Shown here piece after piece: positions 23,779-35,064 of a stretch of DNA of 64,000 nucleotides (within the stretch, counting starts at the first letter, position 1; each line of letters starts with the position of its first letter). The notes under the pieces are model-generated. The model did no database searches and had not been told where the DNA came from. It was given only the letters and a program-made list of their open reading frames with translations. Made by a program: the position numbers and the translations under genes. Source of the stretch: Dactylellina haptotyla (lineage: Eukaryota > Ascomycota > Orbiliomycetes > Orbiliales > Orbiliaceae); contig CM062382.1 in assembly GCA_031310005.1 (NCBI GenBank), forward strand, positions 744,001 to 808,000, read 5' to 3'.

Positions 23779-26700
23779 TTTTATGCTAGAAATACTTGAT
23801 ATATTATTTGTGTATGAATTTGATATCCTTCCAGTAAGAGCTCTGATTCTTCAGAATGTGAGAACCAGGTTCACCAATGAACTTGACACTTGTTACAAGT
23901 TGATTGAGCGTAAAAAAACCCAACAATCAGGCTGACAATTTTTTTTCTCTCTTGCTTGAAACGTTTATTTTTTATGTCGGCAAGTCTCCCTTGCTCTTAC
24001 TTACGTTTTTACCTCTTTTTATTTATTCTCTTTTATCTTTCCGTACGCAGGGAAGCATGTGCCTTCAAGGATTCATTTTCTCGGTTGGCCCAGCTCTCGC
24101 TGCGAAAAAAGGCTGTTTTCCATATCGAAAGAAAGAAATTATATTAGACAAATTAGCTTGTGCATGACACAACAACTACTAAAAAATTATATGGGTAGGC
24201 GGAAAATGACGCTCACTGCATCGGCATGAACCGTCGACCGCAAGCCGGTCCATCCATCCACCCATCCTTCCACCCATTTTCTGCCTCCGCATGTGCCTTC
24301 CGCAGACCTTGACACGTGTCGAACCATAACGACACACAGAACCGTAGGAATCTTCGAAAACGAGCAGGAAAAAAAATATACAGCTCCCCTGGTCGATTAA
24401 TTACACACCCCGGTTTTCCGACCGAACAGGCATTGCAAATCCCACCGAAAAAGAAGCAGAAGGAGAAATCCAAACCTGCGCCGTAACCACAATGCCGTTT
24501 GCTGCCATAATTGTTACTCATCGAAATGGTTGTATACCTTTCATTTTTTTCTTTTTACTTTTTGACAAAATGTCCAAAAGAACCGACGACTCCATCTAAC
24601 TTTAGCTATATTTGGTAATCCGAAGCAGTGGGCGCACTCTCCATTCGTATTTTCCGCTTCAATTTTTCTGTTTATATATTACCGTTAATATGGGCGGTTT
24701 TCTAAAATCGGAATATTTCACAGACGATCCGCTGCACGAAGGTGGGGTGCGACCGTCTACCGGGAGATTTTCAGTTTGCCCACCCTTTTACTATAAAAAA
24801 AATAAAAAATAAAAAATAGTGTTCGCGTTCTACTTATGGGTTGTTACTTCATCGAGGTTAGCTGCACTTTGGCAAAATCACACAATTTCTCCTCCGACTG
24901 GGTAGACACCTTTTGTGTTTAGGGTTAGCGGGTTCCCGGGTCAGCATCAGACATATTGAAAGCTGTGAAACATTGTACAGTTCACCTTGCGCAGTGGGAA
25001 GCCAGAAAACCCGTTTTTTTCATCTGTTACTAATATAAGTGATTCATCGACTCTATTTAATTATATCATCACGTTTAAAATCCGAGGTCCGAAGCCCTGA
25101 GCTGGCGTGATAATTAGCCGCCAGGTACATTTTCTGTTTCCTCGGTTCTCAGGTTGACTGCGGATTCGCAATGTCAATTGGTACTTAACTTTTTTTTTTT
25201 TAGCTTCCCCAGATTAATATCAAAAGTGGTCCTGTTGCGTTTGAAGCTTAGGTCCGTGATCTTACATCGAACAACCAAAACGTTCGAACCCTGCCAAAAC
25301 CCGGAAATTGAAGGGAAGCACAAAAAGAAAAAGGCAGAGGAACCACCACTCTTGCATAGGCGAGTTTTCTGGAAGCCTCGACAGAACACTCACTAGGAAC
25401 CGCAAGAATTGCGACCTTAACCTGATGTAACTAAGCGTCAAAGCACGGTTGCAGAAGAGCGGGGCATCCTACATGATTTTCTACGAGCCATAAAAGGGAA
25501 GTTGAAGAGGCGCACACCACGGTTTGCTTGCTCTCTTGGTTTCTTTTGTTTCTTAATGCTTGTCTGCTTTCCCCACTTTTCTTGTGTAAACAGCGATTAA
25601 GGTGGGAAAAAATTTTCCTCTGCTGCGATGATGATTTAAAATAGACAAGGTGAGCAGGAGCACGAAGGCAGGAACGCCTGGTGGAAGGTCAGACCACGGG
25701 TAAGCAGAAAAGAAAAGAAATAAGTGTGGAGGTCGCGCGCGCACGCTTTCGCACACCCTTGCGTGAGAGGAACAGAACACGAAGGAAGAAAAGAAAAGAA
25801 AAGGGAAACCCACACTTTAACCCATCCCAAGGCTGCTCCGGAACCCCATGTCCCGGAAGCAAAGTGGAAAAAAAAGTATGAACGAAAAAAGATGGGATGG
25901 AACATTTCCAGAACACTTCCCTTCCCAGCCCCCGTTTGCAATGGATTGGATGTTCCTGTGTTTCAGAAGGCCTTCGCATTCATCCGTCCGGTTGTTCCTG
26001 AGTGAATTAGGGAACCTTTCGCGAAAATCGAAAAGGCAAAAGAAGCTCAAGATGCAAGAAAAAGAAAGGACAGTGGGCAGAAAAGAAAAAAACTTCTCTA
26101 GACCTGGGGTTTGGATGAACGACCGCCGTACTCCACGGCTAGGAACAGTTAGAGCTGTTGCCGGCCGGGCGTAAACGGGCGCACACGCGCGAGGAGAGGG
26201 TAACTAGAGGTATCGCGCCGTCCGAAGCACCTCGTCGAGATAACCCCAGATTAGAAATCGGAGTGAGAGCTTCTACATCATCGTGCCTGGACATGTGCGA
26301 TTGCCCTCGTATTACAGTTGGTGGTGGTGCCTGTTACTTAATCTGGAACGGGAGGCATCTCGCAGCAATATGCTCAGGTTTTTCTCGTAGTTTTGTAACG
26401 GAAAGCAGAAGAAACAAAGAAAATATGGGGGCGCGCCATCATAAGCAAAAAGAAGAATGGAGATGGTTGTTCGTTCTTTTCTCTCCCTCGATGTTCCCAG
26501 CCTAAATCTTGTTGCAGTTTCGGGCTCAGCACATCTGGGACCGGGGAATGCATGCCGATGAAAGTGCTTCGACTCGTTCGCCAATGATATCGAAGTAAGG
26601 TTATTAATGTGAGCACAGTTTTGGGGACAACTAAGATGCACAGACGAAACGTCTTGGGGGGGTCGAGTTAATGGGCCTTCGGATCATGGATGATAATCAG

Positions 26701-28042
26701 AGGAGGAACTGTGGTTGGTCCCCGGCACCTTGTAAGGTTTTCGCCGCGGTGCACAGTGGAGTCAACGGAGAGACGAGAGAAGAGCAAGAGCTAACAGGTT
26801 TAGGTCGTGCATAAAGACTATTTTCGTGCGAATTGATAGATCAACCTTCAAAAGGAAGTAATATGAAAGGCCAGAACCTGAAACGTAATATTTAAGAGCT
26901 AAAACGATGTGGAGGCTGTTCTCCTCTGGTTGCCGAACACGCAGAGTAAATGTCGTCTACAAGGTTGATCCTTCTTTGAAGAGAAAGAAAAGAAAAAGGC
27001 ATCAATTCTGAACGGAGATATCCACTCGGGGTTTTCTCCAACTTCCTTCTTCTTCAACGTCGACTGGCTACCGCGTTGAATAGCCTGGAGCCGGACGATG
27101 ACCCCCATGCGCTTTTCTTCTTTAGTTTCCCCAATTCGCTTTTTCTTGCGATCCCAGTGGTGTGCGACTCACTTTCAAACACATAGCTTCCCCACGGACA
27201 GCCCTCTCTCTTCTCGGTGCCTGTTCGTTTCGTACGTGCTCTTTCTTAGCGACGGAAATGCAATTGAATTCTGATATGAGCTGGTGTAGAGTGTGCGCGC
27301 TGTGCATCTGCTTGGGCAATAGATTGCCGTGCCTCGCTTTCCTGCCCACTATGCCCACTCAATTAATTAATAATGAGCTGCAGATATCATATCAATAAGA
27401 GGTCCAAAAATCGAATCGAATCGAGGATATGCGAATGTTGGATAGATGCAGCTTATTTCCTTTTTCTGAACAATGGGGTTCTTCGCATCTTTCTTCCAAC
27501 CCACCAGCGTTCGCTGCTCTCTTTGCTGGCTAGCGACGCTCACGGTTACTTACATGTATCTGTACCTCGTATGGTAACCACTGTTTCTAGGAAATTATTT
27601 GGCCAAATGCTCTAAAAACTTGGTGCGCTAGATGCACGCCTGGGGTTGATCTGGACAAGTTCCCTACGGTGGCAGCAAGCAGAGCTTAGGTTTCCTAGCA
27701 CGACAGTTGGTGGTGGCCCCCGGCTCCCCCCAACTCCGTTCTCAAGTTGCTACATTTGGACCTCGCCCCAAAAGTGTGTGATGCAAGGGCAACCACAGGG
27801 AGAGGTCGGGCTTTCTCGCTCACACACTCTCTTACTCCCCAGCACGGATTGGACTAGACTGGATTATTATGGAGAGAGTGTGAAGAGGAGAGAAAAAGAA
27901 AATCCCAGGGAAGGTTTTTGGTTCAGTGAGGATGCGGGAAAGAAGAAAATAAAGGAAGAAAAAGAAAAGCGAAATACACCAACCAGCCAGCTTCGAACTC
28001 GCCGGGTATCTCTGGACTCTGAACAAAGGAGGTGCATGTTCA

Positions 28043-28733
28043 TGTCTCCGGTTGTTCTCGATACACTCTGATCGAAAAGTTGCTCCATCTCTTCGTGCCT
28101 TATTGCTTTTGCGACCAAATAGCTTCTCATTCTGCTCCTCCATCCATCCATCCAGTCCAGCCATATCCCCCACATATATTATATAAGAACCCAGCGGTCG
28201 ACTCGCGGCAGTTTCACTCACGTCCTTCCCTATTTTTCTTTCTCCAACAGACACCGCTTTCAACAGTCGCTCGTTGACTCAGACTTGCATCTTAGCTGCA
28301 TATATACACACTTGTTGTGATACCTGGATCCCTCTACATCGCCATATACAGACGTTCGTAGCCTTTTCTATCCGAACAAATAAAGAGTTCCCATCTACCA
28401 TTTCTGCATTGGCTGTGCCAGAAACACCCTTATCTATTGCTATAATACTACGAGCCCTCCTAAACTATTTTTCTTGTTACCACCTCCACTCCGCGAACTC
28501 GATCAGATAAATAGCGTTTTGCTATATTATATAAATCCGAATCTTTCAAACGATTTCTTTTTGATTTTCTGAAAGATATCTTCCTTTTCCAAAAGAGACC
28601 TTATAGACATCTCTTTTCTTCTTGTTTCTGCACAAAAGCGACGCCTGAAGCTTTCTCATTCCGCTTTAAACGCCTAAACCTCATTCTCCACACCACCATC
28701 ACCGTTTGCGACAACGCAGCTATCGTTTCCGCA
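28043..28733 (+). promoter_or_regulatory. Probable promoter and ATG-free leader of the small-protein gene
   Basis: From the ATG at 28042 to the one at 28734 there is no ATG on the plus strand, although several would be expected by chance in this length. The stretch is pyrimidine-rich and poor in G, as in well-translated fungal leaders. Two TATA-like elements lie at 28180-28186 (tatataa) and 28528-28535 (tatataaa), so transcription could start near 28220 (long leader) or near 28560 (short leader). Confidence 0.55.
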
Positions 28734-28907
28734 ATGCCTCAAATCCAGACCAACTTTCTCATCCCCTCGGACCTCGTCCTCAAGGATTCCGAATACCGCC
28801 TCACCAAGCCACGAAGCACAGTCCCAAAGGCACCACCTCCATCTCCAGCTGGATCGCGAGCTTCGTCTCCATTTCAGCCCGATCGCAAGCCACGCGGCAC
28901 TAACTAA
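28734..28907 (+). CDS. Putative 57-aa proline/serine-rich small protein
   Basis: The first ATG after a 690-nt ATG-free stretch opens a 57-codon frame ending TAA at 28905-28907. The peptide begins MPQIQTNFLIPSDLVLKDSE and becomes basic and rich in Pro, Ser and Arg (KAPPPSPAGSRASSP, then QPDRKPRGTN). It has no signal peptide or membrane segment. A well-formed intron (28951-29012) follows 43 nt after the stop, showing that this region is probably transcribed on the plus strand. I recognise no family. It may be a real small protein, or the first of several short frames in a regulated or non-coding transcript. The neighbours (hexokinase 9 kb away, SF3B6 on the other strand) give no functional clue. 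Confidence 0.45.
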   Translation: MPQIQTNFLIPSDLVLKDSEYRLTKPRSTVPKAPPPSPAGSRASSPFQPDRKPRGTN

Positions 28908-28950
28908 ATGAGATTTGGGATTCAAAATATCATTTCTCGATGCCCCGACA

Positions 28951-29012
28951 GTATGTACCATGCCGTTCCTAGACACCGCCGCTAAATTTCACATGCTAAC
29001 CGTCTTCTCCAG
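28951..29012 (+). other. Predicted intron, probably in the 3' untranslated region
   Basis: A 62-nt element begins GTATGT, carries a consensus branch site TGCTAAC ending at 29000 and ends CTCCAG. This is a strong match to fungal intron signals and lies just after the 57-codon frame. Removing it joins an ATG at 28940 to a proline-rich 34-codon frame ending near 29102. Confidence 0.6.
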
Positions 29013-29022
29013 CATGCAGTCG

Positions 29023-29073
29023 CCACCACCACCACCACCACCACTAGATCCACCACCACAACCACCACAACCA
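29023..29073. repeat. CCA-rich simple repeat
   Basis: A run of CCA triplets (29023-29044) and a second interrupted run (29051-29073). They encode polyproline or polyhistidine depending on frame. Confidence 0.85.
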
Positions 29074-31847
29074 TGGCTTCCGACCCACCCTCAATTTCTT
29101 TAACGGCCTTATTCGAATTTTCTTTTCCGACAATATGATATCCCCGATGCGTTCCTTCCTATACGGCTGCTTTTTTATATACCCCTATCTTACGCGGGTC
29201 GTCTTTCCTCAACGAACCCGCTGGACCCGGCTTTAATAACTCTTTTTCTTTCTCCTTCATGACAATTTTTAATGCTGTCTCATTTGCAAGCGTTGGCTAT
29301 GTGGTTCTCTGTTACATTTCCTAAAAGCATATATATAGACTTGGGGGATATCGTATTATTATTGTTTTAGTGTCTTTTTGAATTGTCTCACTTCGCATAT
29401 CTGTTTTGGCGAAAGCAAGCGGGTTGACTTATCATTTCTCTCCTTCTCTTCTCTTCGGATGCAATTGAAGTTTTTATTCGGAAATTTACTACATGAAATC
29501 TCTCTATTCTCTCTATTCATGATACTCTCTGTCTGCTAGCAAGACTACTTAGTTTCTGCCAATTTTTTTCTTTTTTGATACCTTGGGTTCATTTTTGGGC
29601 TGGAGGTTTAGTGCTGCTCTTTTTTTGCCTCGCTTTTTATTGCTATTCTTTGCGCTTAGCCAGCTTAGCTCTCCCCTCTCTCATATTGAGAACTAATTAA
29701 CTGAATCTTCTTAATACGATCGCATTATACATCTACCTCGCATTCGTGAGCTTGCGCGCATTTTGGATCAAAGTCGTATGATATAAAACCCATGCCCGTC
29801 ATGTCGACATGGCATCTCAAGGTAGGATCGTGTTATCTCACGGGGCATCGTCTAGAGCTCGTCAACCGCTTAAGCGCCTCGATCTCCAACCCCCTTGAAG
29901 CCCACCGTCCTACCTGCCCCCGATCACCCAAGATCTAGACCCAAGCATACCACACCCATCGCATGGCCCGCTGCCTTGCCTTCTCCACATTCCACAGATC
30001 TAGAACGCACACACCAACAACCCGGGTTGCGGGCGCAATCTGCGGTCTGGCTCCGAGTTAGCAACCCGCCAGCCACATATCAAAATCCCGCTCGCAACTC
30101 ACAAAATGATATCATATTCTTCACAAAACTCAACCAAAATGTCAAAATGTAAGTGTGTGTGCGGATGTGGTGGATAGATATGGGTGTGTGGGTGTTTAAG
30201 AAAAATTTCAAACCTTCGTCAAGTTCCGTCCCTACGGATGCGTTTCACGCCATAAATGTGATTCCGACCAGCATGGCATTACATCTCTGAGGTCACACCC
30301 GTCGAAACGGGACGCCCGCTCTGTTCTTGTTATTTTTCTCTCTCCCGTCCCTGTTTCCCTTTCCCTTTCCATTACCCTTCTTCTCCACAAAGTATTTCGC
30401 CCCTCCGGAATTCGCATGTGCATTGCATGTATGCACGTTCGATATGTGTAAATGTGTAATACTTCGATGTAAAACGCGCGGACTGCCGCGAGTAGCCAAA
30501 ACCCTTGCTCACATTTCATTTTACTCCTACCTACCGTTGTATATGTGGGCTTTATGCAAGTTTCTTGCTAGCTTGGAAAAAAAAGCTTTGACACACGCGA
30601 ATATTTGATGGATTATTGAAGTTACAACGATGTAACCGAGGGGGCGAGTTTTTCAAGTTTTGATGTGATATCAAACAAGCCAATTATGCTCACCAACTTG
30701 TGGGGGAAAAAGAAAGAAAAAAAAGTATTTTCAGTCGATTTTTTCGATCTTCTGCATTCTATGCCTTGTTTTCTATTGTATATGTTTCGTAGCTGGCGCG
30801 TAGATGCATACGATAGAATACCAATCTGATCCCAGAACTACCAGAATCCGAATCTGCAGGTTCATGTCAGATTGTGAGGGTTTTGCGAGTAAAATGCGAG
30901 TATAAACGAGAGACAGAGCCTCTTGCAGTTTCAACCTCCACACTCCTGGATTCCAAACAGGATGATACGAACAGGAAAACACTCATGCCGAATATACCTC
31001 GTGAAGAGCCAATGGCCATAGGGCTCACTTTCATGCAGGCGTCCAAGACAAAATTCCCCGGGGGCTTGTTCTTCAGCCGGGGTGTATATGGTTGGGGCGC
31101 GCGCCGGTGGCGGTTTCGTTAATTAAATGCGACGCAAGGTCGGTGCTTTCCCGATATATATTCTCACATTTCAGATCGATATCTTGTATCCGGGGGGAGG
31201 GGGCAAGGGGAAAGGTGGCGTGCGGCGTCATGGGCCCTGTACGAATATGTGAAAAAGGCCTCCAGTTCAAGCATATCATTCTCCAATCGACTAGTCTATC
31301 AAGGGTCGTGAGAGTCTTCATTCCTCATCATTATCGTACAATGTCAGACAATAGAGCTGCCTATTCCATTCGTCTTCTTTTTGAACCTCCTGTGCTTATT
31401 TTATTTTTCTTATACGATCCTATTGTTCTTTCCCCTTTCCTTCCATCCGAGAATTCGGAAACGAGAATAAGAAAAGCAAGGCGTCGTGGCAGATTAGGAA
31501 AATTACCACGTGAAATTTTTGTGAACTGCTTGAAAAGAAAAAAAGGGAAGAGACCGCGCGACAAAAAATACAAAACAGTTACCAGGGCTTTCGACAAAGA
31601 ACTCCGTTGCATAGAGCTTCCCAAAACAGCAAATTTCCGATGTAAATGTAACCCCAGGAACAAATGGTCTATATCGATAAATGACGTCGGCAAGTTTTTT
31701 ATCTCTCGTGAAATCAGATGAATATTTCCGTCTGCATCGGGTAGGAATATAGTATATCGTGGGGGTCGGGTGGAGACGGCGACGATGTCTTTCGGAAGGA
31801 CCGACACGGCGGTAAAAAAAAATAATAAAATCTGAAACGACAACCGT

Positions 31848-32514
31848 CTATTCGATCCCATGCTGCTTCTTCAACTTTTCCAGCTCCTCCTGTCGCTGTG
31901 CTAGGTCCTTTTCTGATCTCGCCATCTTTTCGGGTTGGTGATATAATACTAGAGAGTGGAAAGAATCACATGTTCGTTAGCCAGCCCACGTCGCTAGAGA
32001 AAAAACTTCCTCATCTCTTCTCGAAACCCCATGAGCGAAAAAAAAAAATTCCATCAAGGGTAGAGGGAAGATGGCTACCTACCGACTAGGTATCTGTTCT
32101 GGAAATTGAAACCATTCAGCTTATCACACGCGGTCTTCGCGTCGCCGACTTCCTCATACACCACGAACGCGGTGCCTTTGGTATTATTCGCAATACCCTG
32201 ACGGATTTGCCTATTCCCCAGTTAAAAAACGCCATCGTCAGCCCTGGTCCTGCGCAAGCTTTTGTTTGCGAGCGTCGTATCAGATTACGAAAGGAAAGGA
32301 TATGTACCGTATCGGTCCGAATTTGCCAAATAGGTCGAAAAGCTCTTCTGAGGAGACCTGGTAGCTGTAGTTTTGATTCGCGCGTGGCTGTTAGTTATTG
32401 GTCTGGTCTGCGAAGGAGAAACTTTTTGCGCAGCGCGAGTGAGACGAACCTCAGGTTCTTGACGAATAGAATCCTGTTGACTTCCGGCGCGAGCTTATTC
32501 TGTGATCTATTCAT
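31848..32514 (-). CDS. SF3B6: Splicing factor 3B subunit 6 (p14)
   Basis: Four exons (31848-31948, 32083-32210, 32308-32364, 32450-32514) give a 116-aa protein consisting almost entirely of one RNA-recognition motif. RNP2 is ILFVKNLSY (about residues 15-23) and the RNP1 region is [10 protein letters not shown]. The C-terminus [19 protein letters not shown] is diagnostic for p14. In human U2 snRNP this subunit sits in SF3B1 and contacts the branch-point adenosine during spliceosome assembly. S. cerevisiae lacks it, while filamentous fungi keep it. The exon joins restore KNLSYQV and GPIRQIRQG exactly. A short charged C-terminal helix ends in KKQHGIE. The ATG at 32514 starts [14 protein letters not shown]; upstream in-frame codons include another ATG, but the family starts near here. 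Confidence 0.95.
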
Positions 32515-32858
32515 CGTGTCCGGAGTTTGCGACTCGAGAGCGGCTGAGGGTCGTGGATGTGGGCCGGAGTAGGTTGTGCTAGGTTGAAGTTCTCGCGAAA
32601 GATGGTTTGTATGCACGCGATGGTTGGCTGTCGCTTATGAATCTGTGGCTGGTTGGATAGCTCGGGGCGGTGGCTGCCCGGGGCCCTGAGTCGCCACTTT
32701 CTAAGCACGGGAACTACAAATGAATGGCTACGTGGAGATATACAGTTTCGAATGCAAGCGATTACGGCTAAGCTAATAAAACTTTTTTCGTACAGGAAAT
32801 GCTAAAATATTACCCTTCACTCTATCTCATATTCTTCTCATCATGCACATCCAGCCGC
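32515..32858. promoter_or_regulatory. SF3B6 promoter and OST1 3' flank
   Basis: 344 nt between two minus-strand genes; it must hold the SF3B6 promoter and the OST1 polyadenylation region. No distinct element recognised. Confidence 0.55.
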
Positions 32859-34539
32859 TTATTTCCCAATGGATAGATCTATCTTTCCCAATACCGCCGA
32901 TACCGCATAGAGAGAGAAGACGGACACTAGAACCGTCAATGGTTTCCTGAATGCTGCCATTGCGCTGTAGTTATAGGTGACCTTAAAAATAAAACCACAT
33001 TTAGTCAGAACAATATTCGCTAGCTTCTGTGAGGATAGATGGCAACGTACAATGATATCACGGTTCTTCAGGTCGTCGACCATGTTGTCAATGGTAAGCT
33101 TGACAGTAGTTCTGCCAAGTGTATCCATGAAAGTTTTGTGCAAGAATCGCTCCTCTTTGTGGATAGGAACAGGGCTATCATATTTAATATCGCTGTAGCC
33201 GGTTGTTAGTATCCCCTCCAAAAAATACGACTAGCTTGGTAGATGATTCTCTTACGTGGCTCCTTCTGGCAAAATGATCCTAACCTCAACAGTGCCGTAC
33301 GAAGTGCTCGCAGTTGGGCCTTGCAAGAGCGGAACTTTGAGGATATAGCTATCACCCTTTCCTTTCCTGAGATATCCTGGAAGGTCATTGTTCCAGCCGA
33401 TAACAAAGCTGTAGTTCCATCCTCCGAAGATTGGGAATCTTGGCTTGATATCAAGAACGGCTTCGCGGGAATCGCTTCGGAAGCGCGAGGTCGAAACGTT
33501 TCCGACTTCGTCAGTATAGTAGGCATCCTTGCTTCCGCCTCGGAGGGGGAAGAGGAGGGTCTTGATGGCAGCTGTGGGTGGATTGTAGTATGACGTAGTC
33601 GCCCACGAGAGTCTTGAGAACTGGTCTCTAAGTCTGTAATTTGGTTATTAGTCAAGATATCCGTGTTCACATTTGATGTATAATCTTACTTGGCGCCATT
33701 ATTTGTCATCCAGTATCTCTCCTCGATCGCTAGATTGTTACCCCAGTGCGACACTTCGATATCTCTCTCGAGCTTCTCCATATATACGACTGGATTAGTA
33801 AATTCGAATCTCACGGTGAAAGTGATGCGGTCATCATCAGATTTTTGAGCCGGAATATCATCATAGGGCCCGTAAGTGATGGTGTATCCGCTCTTCTCGA
33901 CATCCTTTCCACCATAGACAGTGTACTCTGGGATTTCGCCATTGGCAGCCCTGAACTTCGTCTTCTGCTTCTCGGTGAGATACGGGCTGGGGACGTATTT
34001 GTCGCCGGTGTAAGACAAGAACTGTTTGTCGCTTTGTCCAATTACCGCTGGGATCGGTTCTAGAGCTCCGGTGATGCCTGCTGTGATTGACAAGGTGATC
34101 TGATCTTTGGGTTGGAGAGTCTTGGGCAGTGTAATCTTGTAGTATTTTAGGGGACTACAAACCATCAATTGGTTAGCATAATGGTGATATAAATATAATA
34201 TTTCATACAACACGAAGCCACATACTAGTCGGAGTTGTCATCCACGGCCTCGGCCGTGCAAGGCGTGTTTTCCTTCTTATCTTTGCATTCGACGTAGCTG
34301 ACCGCTGACGAGCCGGGTACCGAGAACGGCAGATAGTAGTCTGTCTGGGGCTTATCGGAGGTGTTTTCGATGATGACCGCGACGGTCTCCTTTATGTACG
34401 CCTTGGACGCATCAATCGTCCGTAACAAGTTGGTGTTCTTGTAGACTTGCGGGACGGTGAGCGCAGACCCGAGGTGGGATGCCGCTAGCAGCAGGGTCGC
34501 GAGAAGAGACACGCGAGACCGAGAAGGGGAGGACCGCAT
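32859..34539 (-). CDS. OST1: Oligosaccharyltransferase subunit Ost1 (ribophorin I)
   Basis: Five exons (32859-32981, 33051-33192, 33256-33633, 33690-34154, 34226-34539) encode 473 aa. Ost1 is a subunit of the ER oligosaccharyltransferase, which moves the lipid-linked glycan to asparagines of nascent proteins. Visible: an N-terminal signal peptide (basic start, then LLATLLLAASHLGSALT, cleavage near residue 27); a lumenal ribophorin I domain with conserved blocks KYYKITLPKTL, ERDIEVSHWGNNLAIEE and FPLRGGSKDAYYTDEVGNVS; and one C-terminal membrane helix (PLTVLVSVFSLYAVSAVLG) ending six residues before the stop. The start at 34539 was chosen because it places the signal peptide at the N-terminus; a longer in-frame extension upstream is not family-like. 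The length matches the family. Confidence 0.94.
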
Positions 34540-35064
34540 GGCTCGATCGATGGAGGAGGCGGGACCGGTGCCGGGCCTGATGGGAGAGACTGTCCTAGGT
34601 ATCACGACAGGGCTCAATGCCTCGTCATCCGGGTGGAAAGGGGCTTTGGGGAGGTGGTGATGTCGTTGGAGGTCGAGGACTTGGGAGACAGACGCCAACA
34701 GCCAGCCAAAAGGACACGGAATATTAACGGCCCCAAACGCCGCCAAATGACGACGACCAGCAACACGCCGCGCAACCCAACGCCCTGTTGCAAAATGCAC
34801 AGTTCACGGCCGAATGGTCAATTAAGTTGCATCCCAGCAGCCTTTTTTAGCGAGGCGCTGCGGGTGACTCTACAAAACTTTTCTGGGCGGGAGCTATTTA
34901 ACAGAGAGGTATCTGTCGTCCGTCGGAGGGCTCCGATTGTTTCGACATCGGCGGGGTTTTAGTTGGTCTTCCGTGCTAATTGCAATTGCGCCTGCAGGTT
35001 TTGTAGTTATCGACATCCTCAACCGCCATTGGCCCTCCCTCTATCAACTTGCGAGCCAATCGAG
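34540..35064. promoter_or_regulatory. Divergent promoter, OST1 and pseudouridine enzyme
   Basis: 525 nt between the divergent start codons, likely holding both promoters and leaders. No obvious TATA element or known operator was recognised. Confidence 0.55.

Larger units (their letters stand above)
19444..28733. other. 9 kb gene desert and upstream region of the small-protein locus
   Basis: No frame in this long stretch shows a recognisable domain or an extended chain of spliceable exons on either strand. The first several hundred bases next to 19443 should be the hexokinase promoter. The rest alternates AT-rich and mixed sequence with purine/pyrimidine-biased tracts (about 25680-26120 and 27880-27970). 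The last part (28043-28733) behaves like a transcript leader and is listed separately. A non-coding RNA or an enhancer-like region is possible but not shown. Confidence 0.5.
28908..31847. other. Downstream region of the small-protein gene and 3' flank of SF3B6
   Basis: Apart from the predicted intron and CCA repeat, about 2.8 kb holds no supported gene. T-rich sequence follows to about 29700. A 209-codon plus-strand frame at 31092-31721 lacks an ATG start and any domain. The region just below 31848 is the SF3B6 3' end. Confidence 0.5.

Noticed and set aside
30139-30177. Twelve-codon frame MSKCKCVCGCGG resembling a metallothionein fragment
   Set aside because: The cysteines come from a GT-rich repeat read as TGT, and the same bases look like a GTAAGT splice donor; too short to support.
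31092-31721. 209-codon plus-strand frame
   Set aside because: Begins at TTG, not ATG; contains no domain and overlaps an opposite 166-codon frame; probably chance in the SF3B6 3' flank.
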